NCBI RefSeq assembly: GCF_000315625.1
Contig: NW_005434530.1
Span: 99,999-122,043 of the forward strand
DNA length: 22,045 nucleotides
Direction: 5' to 3'
Source of the DNA: Guillardia theta CCMP2712
Lineage: Eukaryota > Cryptophyceae > Pyrenomonadales > Geminigeraceae
Shown here: in pieces, positions 17,037-22,045 of the stretch
Numbering within the stretch: position 1 is the first letter of the stretch
Layout of the letters: each line of letters begins with the position of its first letter
The notes under the pieces: model-generated
Database searches by the model: none
Seen by the model: the letters and a program-made list of their open reading frames with translations, nothing else
What the model was told of the DNA's origin: nothing
Position numbers and translations under genes: made by a program

Positions 17037-17360
17037 ATGTCCTCTTCCTCCTCATCTCACGACTTGCTGCCTCCTTCCTCGAGCCTCAGCCATTGCGTGG
17101 CTTCCGCCGCTACTCAGCTCTATGTCGCGCTGGTCGCGACCATCTTCGTATCCCTCGCGCGGCACATCCCCGCCGCCATCCTCTGGCTGCTGGAGGATGA
17201 CAGCGAGCTCGCTCATGCCCTCAGCCTGCGGGAGCAGCCGGAGACTCAGGCCCCGGCAGTCGTCTCGACAGGAGGGGCTACGGGAGGCTTCGACAGGAGG
17301 AAGATGCTGGAGCCGCACTTCGGGCAGACCTTCAAGGTGAAGCGCGTGGGAGTACTGTAG
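17037..17360 (+). CDS. small membrane protein with conserved FGQTFKV tail, duplicate 2
   Basis: 107 residues, identical to duplicate 1 except L at position 11. It has the same N-terminus (MSSSSSSHD), hydrophobic helix LYVALVATIFVSLA, acidic segment WLLEDDSELAH and tail GGFDRRKMLEPHFGQTFKV. The leader is longer by a C/T-rich insertion. AATAAA lies 70 nt after the stop. The low divergence in coding DNA, with more change outside it, suggests either recent duplication or purifying selection. Confidence 0.85.
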   Translation: MSSSSSSHDLLPPSSSLSHCVASAATQLYVALVATIFVSLARHIPAAILWLLEDDSELAHALSLREQPETQAPAVVSTGGATGGFDRRKMLEPHFGQTFKVKRVGVL

Positions 17361-17430
17361 GAGGCCAGCGAGGGTGGGAGGCTGTATAGTGTATAAGGAT
17401 GTAAATGCGAATGTATGTACAATGTGAAGT

Positions 17431-17436
17431 AATAAA
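17431..17436 (+). other. poly(A) signal AATAAA, duplicate 2
   Basis: AATAAA after AATGTGAAGT, as in duplicate 1. Confidence 0.5.
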
Positions 17437-17562
17437 CAAGTGAGATGGACTACTTGCGCTTGATTATGAGCAAGGCCTCGGAATGGATGAGATGGAGAGA
17501 AGACAGGCGTGGAGAGAAGAGGCATTGGCACTGTTGCCAAGACGCAACTCACAAGGATGCCG

Positions 17563-17780
17563 CTTATTAATTGTGACCATGTTCAGAACTGTGAGGCTAT
17601 TCGACAGTTACGAGCTTCGATGAACTGTAACGGACCGGTGCGCACTAGGAGTAAAGCGGTGGATATCGCTAGATCGCTATCTCCGGAGCAGTTTTAATAG
17701 AGCCGCGATCTCGTGGCCTTCCACAGATAACAATCATTTTAATGTACACGACAGTCAAAAGCTGACATAAGGCTAAACTC
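17563..17780. other. spacer with a short coding-like stretch
   Basis: Immediately after the duplication boundary the plus strand reads LINCDHVQNCEAIRQLRAS and ends SKAVDIARSLSPEQF at 17697. The upstream part of that ORF belongs to the duplicated 3' flank, so this may be a gene fragment cut by the duplication, or chance. Weak evidence. Confidence 0.25.
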
Positions 17781-17856
17781 ATTTGACTGTTTCCTTCCTT
17801 TCCCCAACAGTCCTTTATCTCCCGTCCCTCTCTCCCCAGTCTTCCACACCCTCGCA

Positions 17857-18237
17857 ATGTCCTCCCCCTTTCCCTCCTCCCACGACTGGTATAACCTCGA
17901 CCTCCCCCTCTACGCCTTCCTCTCTAACCTCTCTGTCGACCCTTCCCTCCACTCTGCAATCACCTCCATCGCCCGCGATCACCTCCTCCTCCTCGCTGCC
18001 GCCTTCCTCCCTCTCGCCCATGTCATCGCCCTTGCCGTGCGCTGGCTCCTTGAGGACGAGGACGATCATGACCTCTGGGGACGTAATATCGTGGCTCCTG
18101 CTGTCGTATCAGAGCGGCAGGAGGCAGCAGCGTTAGGCGGGGCAGGGACGGGAGGCTTCGATAGGAGAAAGATGCTGGAGCCGTGCTTTGGACAAACGTT
18201 CAAGGTCAAGCGCATGGGGATTTATTATTCGGATTAA
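17857..18237 (+). CDS. small membrane protein with conserved FGQTFKV tail, copy E
   Basis: 126 residues. N-terminus MSSPFPSSHDWYNLDLPLY, aligned by SSHDW with the members at 8548 and 14391. A longer variable region follows, then the hydrophobic helix DHLLLLAAAFLPLAHVIAL (about 49-67), VRWLLEDEDDHDLW, a linker, and the tail GGFDRRKMLEPCFGQTFKV, extended by KRMGIYYSD. HFGQ is CFGQ here. Upstream is a pyrimidine-rich leader with an acceptor-like CCTTTCCCCAACAG at about 17797-17810, so an intron in the 5' UTR is possible. This copy is not part of either near-identical pair. Confidence 0.82.
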   Translation: MSSPFPSSHDWYNLDLPLYAFLSNLSVDPSLHSAITSIARDHLLLLAAAFLPLAHVIALAVRWLLEDEDDHDLWGRNIVAPAVVSERQEAAALGGAGTGGFDRRKMLEPCFGQTFKVKRMGIYYSD

Positions 18238-18709
18238 TTTAGTTGGAAGAACAGCGATTTCAGTCCAGTAGGAATGCACTTGGAATGATTTGAGCTCTGC
18301 CGAGATGATTTCAAGACTCCGAAGGAAGGAATCTGGTTCAGCATGAGTGGACGGCAAGTGTAGCTGTAGTCTGTTCTCACAACGGTACAAAGGCTGCAAG
18401 GGCTGTACATGCTCCTGACCCGTTGAGATACACTCAGTCCTTGTCGGTAGACAGAGAGCGCGGCAAAGCACCTGGAGATTTCTCCAGCAATGTTACGATT
18501 CACCTGCTCCCCCAGGCTTGCTTTCAGTGTGCGACCGTGACTGTCACACGAGTCTCATGGCAGGATCGTACGTCCGTTCATTTGCAACGAGTCTCAAATA
18601 AACTTTTCTTGACTACTGTGCGCCTGATCTTTACAGCCTGAAACTTCATTGGCATCAGGCTCGTGGCATCATTTTCTATGATCATGGCATCGGATCCAAA
18701 GTTCAACGG
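18238..18709. other. intergenic
   Basis: ORFs on both strands (for example 18234-18503 minus and 18423-18641 plus) overlap; none makes a convincing exon chain. AATAAA at 18598 is far from the stop of copy E. Confidence 0.4.
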
Positions 18710-19110
18710 TTAGCCTACTACGGCCCGGGTACGGTACTGAAGTAAGTACTGAGGCTACCGTACGGTCACGCGGCTGGGCCCGGATTCAGCCTTCGGAAGC
18801 CCGCCAGTGACCCCGCCCGGCTGTGGGCACGGGCCAGTGACCGTGCCACGGACTGCCGCTGTGCGGCACTGGTCACCCGGTGCCACCCGGCCCGGCGGCC
18901 GGGCGGGCCCACGGTCACCCGAGTCAGTCACGGTGGGCCCTGGGCCGGTGGCTGCCGCCGGCGTTACGCCGGGCGGCCCGTGACTCGGTGAGTCCGGCGG
19001 CCGCTTCTGCCGGGCCCACTGACTCCGCCGCGGCACGGCCCGTGCGGCACCGGGCACCCGGGCCTGCACCGACCGGCCGCCGGTGGGGCCCGGCCGCGGG
19101 TGACTCGAGT
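18710..19110. repeat. GC-rich word block 4
   Basis: The purest block: GGCCCGG, CGGCCGGGCGGGCCC, GTGACCC, GAGTCAGTCACGG and TGACTCGG words on both strands, with abundant small palindromes. Pro/Arg/Gly ORFs on both strands are compositional. Confidence 0.55.
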
Positions 19111-19617
19111 TTGAGTGGCAATGACGCGGGCTCGGGCCAGGAACCTGGCTGTGGGAACGACATGGCAGGCGGGAAGGCATGGGAGAGGGTCGTACAAGGA
19201 AAGAGGTAGGAAAGATGGTGTGAGTAGAGGAGAAGAGCGGTAAGAACGGATCAACCCGGACCTCTGCTAGTGGGGAGGCTGAGCATGGAGGAGGAGGCAG
19301 GTGAGGGGAGGAGAAAGACGAACATCGGTATGAACTGAGAGAAATGCGGCAGGGGAGGGAGAGGTTGACCTCCTCGTGACTCAGCTGTTCTCAAGTCAGC
19401 TGATGGAGGGGAATGAGGATTGCAAGGGCGCGGAGGGCGCGGAGGATGCTGGGAGGGTGGGGGTGGAGACTGGCGGGCAGACGGCAGGTGGCGATGGCAC
19501 TGGTGGAGCTGACAGCTCAACGAGGTCGAGGACGAGGGTCCTTGCACGCCTCATGAGGATCAGCCGGAGCGATGTGGTAGATGACGCTGTCCACATGCTG
19601 GTTCTTGCTGTACTGAC
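19111..19617. other. upstream region of MOB4
   Basis: ORFs are present on both strands; the plus one (19376-19633) is out of frame with MOB4 and overlaps its start. An in-frame TGA precedes the MOB4 ATG, so no 5' extension is possible without a further exon. Probably promoter and 5' UTR. Confidence 0.4.
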
Positions 19618-20581
19618 ATGCCGACCCAGATAGAGAAAGGTGGGGACGCGATCAAGTACAAGAGACCAGGTTAGCACGCGACATGCTTGCTTCTTCGCTC
19701 GCTCTCGTGATGTTCTTTGCTGCCTGTTCGTTGCAGGGATGAAGCGGTGTGAACTGGAGAAGTACTTCCTTGATAGGATGAAGGTGACTGACGCGACCTT
19801 GGAGGAGGAGTTCGTTCAAACTGCCTATTTGCCTCTTTGCCGTCGCAAAGATGATTTCGATTGTACCTGTTTGCGCGATGCCAACTGACCATCTACGGAT
19901 CCTCTGCCGCATGTCTGTGTAATCTTTAGTGTCAAGGTTGCCGATCGTGAGGCCTGCAGCACGCAGGAGCTAGTTGAGATCCACAGGTAGGAGGAAAGCA
20001 AGGGTTGTTGTATAACTGATGAGACTGAGCAGGCAGGAGATACTTCTCTCCTTGTCATCTTCAGTGCGTTGCAGGACATGCTTGTGGGGACTTGCTGTGA
20101 CGTTTCTTGCCCGGCAGATCGATGACGTCAACGAGTGGTTCGAAGCCCTCACGAACGAGTACTTGCATGATGATGATGATGATGATGAGGAGGAGGAGGA
20201 GGCGGAGGAGGCGGAGGAGGATTTTGATGACGACGACGGCGTTCATTTGTTGATATTGGTGATGACAGGTATCTGTGCCCAAGGCACGATGAGGACGCCT
20301 CATGGCAGCTTGAACACATACGTTGCTTCTCAAGTGATGATCGCTCTGTTCTCTAGATCTTTCTCCCGTCTGTGCTGAAATCTTGCTTCTTTTACAGTCG
20401 AGCTGTCCTCCCTTGCTGTAAACCTCCGATATGTTTGTACAGCGGAGACTTGCCCGCAGGTTGGTTTGGGCACTTTCTAATCGTGAACTTCAGCCTCCTC
20501 TTCAAGATCATTGTCCTCGTTCTCATCTTCCGTTCTTCCCTTTTACTCCCTCATCATCTCCATCATCATCATCATCATCAT

Positions 20582-20619
<38 letters not shown>

Positions 20620-20642
20620 ATCATCATCATCATCATCATCAT

Positions 20643-20683
<41 letters not shown>

Positions 20684-21861
20684 GACTCGTGGACTTGCCA
20701 GATGAAAGCAACCGAGGAGTGGATGTATCTTTGCGCTGCCCGCAAACAGCCGCAGGCGAGTAACTCTTGTTATCTTGGGCTTGCAGACTCTAATTTTTAT
20801 TGTTCTTTCTTGACATGCTTCACGGTTTGCTCCTTTATACCCCCTCCTTCACAAGTTTAATGTTTTGGTTGTTGTGCTGACTTCACTCTCAGGAATGTTC
20901 AGCTATTGACTACATCATCCACACCCTTGATGGGACCTGCGCCCTTCTCAACTCCAACAAGTGAAATCTTAACACTCTCACTTTCCCTCTCCCTCCCTCC
21001 CTCGCTCACTCCCTGTTGTTCCCCTCCAAAGCTTGGCCCTCCTCCTCCTCCTTGTCCTCCTCCTCCTCCTCCACCACCACCACCTCCTCCTCCTCCTCCT
21101 CCACCTCCTCCTCCTCCACCTCCTCCTCCTCCTCCTCCCTGCTTTTGCTCTGCTGATGCCTGCCAGGTGGTTTCCGTGGAATGCAAGGATACCCTCGTCC
21201 TCTTTGAAATACTTTCAGGTCAAAGAAATTCAAAAAAGAGATACAGAGACAGAGAGGGAGATAGAGAGAGAAAGGGAGGAAGAGGAGGAGGAGGAGGAGC
21301 AGCAGCAGCAGCAGCAGGCGTGAACGGGCTGATGATTGCTTTCAGTCCATCACCAGGAGACTTTATCGTGTGTTGTCTCACTGTTTCTTTCATCACAGTG
21401 AGTTCAGAGGTGAGAAGATAGGAAGATGCGATGACGATGATGTTTGCAGAAGAAATATTCGAGGACTTCGAGAAGAATAATCACCTTTGCCTTCGGTTTG
21501 TTGCCTTTGGTGAGTTTTCCTCCTGCCTTCTACGATTTGTTTCAGATCGACATCATTGTCATCCCATCAACAAATTCTACCACAGTACTGACAACAACAT
21601 CATCATCAACAACAACAACAGAAACAGAATCATACAACAAAGTCAACGTCAACATTCAATATCATCAACACAAACCATGAAAAATTCAAGCTTTCACCTC
21701 ACTGTGCCTTCAACTTCATCGTTCTACTTCTTCTCCTTGGTCTCCTTCTCTTTCTCACTTTGCCCGCAGCTAAGGCCCATGACCTGATCCCCCCCAAGCT
21801 TCTCATCATCCCGCAGAGCGGGTTCCTGTCGTGTGTGCACACGCAGACGCAGCAGTCATAA
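19618..21861 (+). CDS. MOB4: MOB4/phocein family protein, 11 exons, 227 aa
   Basis: Exons: 19618-19669, 19737-19813, 19937-19986, 20269-20333, 20398-20459, 20702-20755, 20893-20960, 21167-21218, 21346-21397, 21450-21509, 21770-21861 (684 nt with TAA). The product aligns end to end with MOB4 (about 225 aa in animals): N-terminal YKRPGMKR; WQLEHIRCFSIELSSLAVN; ATEEWMYLCAARK; ECSAIDYIIHTLDGTCALL; KWFPWNARIPSSS; RRLYRVLSHCFFHHKEIFE; LCLRFVAFAKAHDLIP. Zinc ligands expected in MOB proteins are visible: C95-x4-C100 and H172-x4-H177. MOB4 is a cytoplasmic adaptor of the STRIPAK phosphatase-kinase complex and is linked to membrane trafficking. One intron (20756-20892) has a GC donor (CAG|GCGAGT). Exons 2-4 are the least conserved, and the exon 2 donor (TTC|GTTCAA) is weak, so that junction is the least certain. 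ATG 19618 is preceded by an in-frame stop. Confidence 0.93.
20162..20235 (+). repeat. (GAT)n(GAG)n tract in MOB4 intron 3
   Basis: GATGATGATGAT followed by GAGGAGGAGGAGGCGGAGG and GATGACGACGACGG. In one frame it encodes an Asp/Glu run after ARQIDDVNEWFEAL. Confidence 0.8.
20555..20683 (+). repeat. (ATC)n microsatellite in MOB4 intron 5
   Basis: Nearly uninterrupted CAT/ATC repeats between donor CAG|GTTGGT (20460) and acceptor TTGCCAG (20701). The poly-His and poly-Ser ORFs are its translations. Confidence 0.9.
21040..21140 (+). repeat. (TCC)n microsatellite in MOB4 intron 7
   Basis: CCTCCTCCT with CCACCACCA interruptions, between donor AA|GTGAAA (20961) and acceptor CTGCCAG (21166). The poly-Pro and poly-Gly ORFs are artefacts. 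Confidence 0.9.
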
Positions 21862-22045
21862 GAGGAGCAGGAGAGAGGAAGACGAGGACGAGGAGAAAAA
21901 GTAAGAGGAAGAAGACGAGGGAGGAGAGGGAGGGAGGAGGGAGGAGAAGAGAGGAGGAGAAGTTGAGATAATGATGATATGCATGTAAATGCTCTTGAAA
22001 GTTTCCTCTCATCGTTCGGCTGCGGCTAAAGTGAAGATGGTAGAC
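21862..22045. other. MOB4 3' flank
   Basis: Purine-rich (GAGGAGCAGGAGAGAGG and similar) after the stop codon; no further gene and no clear AATAAA before the window ends. Confidence 0.5.

Larger units (their letters stand above)
16649..17562 (+). repeat. segmental duplication, right copy
   Basis: Matches 14011-14925. It contains an additional C/T-rich insertion (CCCTCCCTCTTTCCCTCC) in the leader around 16995-17030 and a few base changes, and ends at the same ACTCACAAGGATGCCG. Confidence 0.9.

Noticed and set aside
20372-20860. Poly-His ORF, which could suggest a metal-binding protein
   Set aside because: It is the (ATC)n repeat inside MOB4 intron 5.
20899-21421. Poly-Gly and poly-Pro ORFs
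   Set aside because: They translate the (TCC)n repeat of MOB4 intron 7 plus adjacent exons out of frame.

Overview
The window is nuclear DNA of a microbial eukaryote. Every well-supported ordinary gene is cut into short exons (13 to 408 nt) by short GT-AG introns (42 to 285 nt), and one intron is GC-AG. There is no operon structure and no bacterial start-site pattern. A complete MOB4/phocein gene can be rebuilt from 11 exons at the right end, which fixes the domain of life. Short introns, dense convergent genes, balanced-to-high GC and heavy simple repeats would suit an alga or other protist; a cryptophyte such as Guillardia is only a guess.

Left part (1-11,300): spliced genes of mostly unknown function. 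In order: a Gly/Arg-rich protein (-, runs off the left edge), a coiled-coil protein (+), a 195-residue secreted protein (-, seven exons, convergent with the previous gene), a possible single-exon ORF (-), a G-rich stretch without a convincing gene, a 4-exon C-terminal gene segment (-), one small membrane protein (-), an EGF-like exon (+), and a second convergent pair (+/-). Most of these have no long ATG-initiated ORF; they were read by joining open segments at phase-matched splice sites.

Middle and right (11,700-19,600): an array of a small gene family. Intact members encode 105-140 residue proteins with one hydrophobic segment, an acidic patch (WLLEDD type) and an almost invariant C-terminal tail, GFDRRKMLEPHFGQTFKV-K/P-RVGV. 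There are six ORF-bearing copies (one is the minus-strand outlier at 8.2-8.5 kb), one frameshifted pseudogene and one 3' fragment. A segment of about 0.9 kb carrying one member is duplicated 2.6 kb away. One copy has had its N-terminus replaced by sequence from a (GGA)n tract. GC-rich blocks of a peculiar vocabulary (GTGAC, GACTC, CCGGG, GGCCC) alternate with the copies. I know of no described family with this tail, and it is the best candidate here for something new.

Right end (19,618-21,861): MOB4, all exons present; most introns carry a microsatellite or other simple-sequence tract. MOB4 is known elsewhere as a STRIPAK subunit and as a trafficking-associated adaptor. Nothing in the sequence links it functionally to its neighbours.
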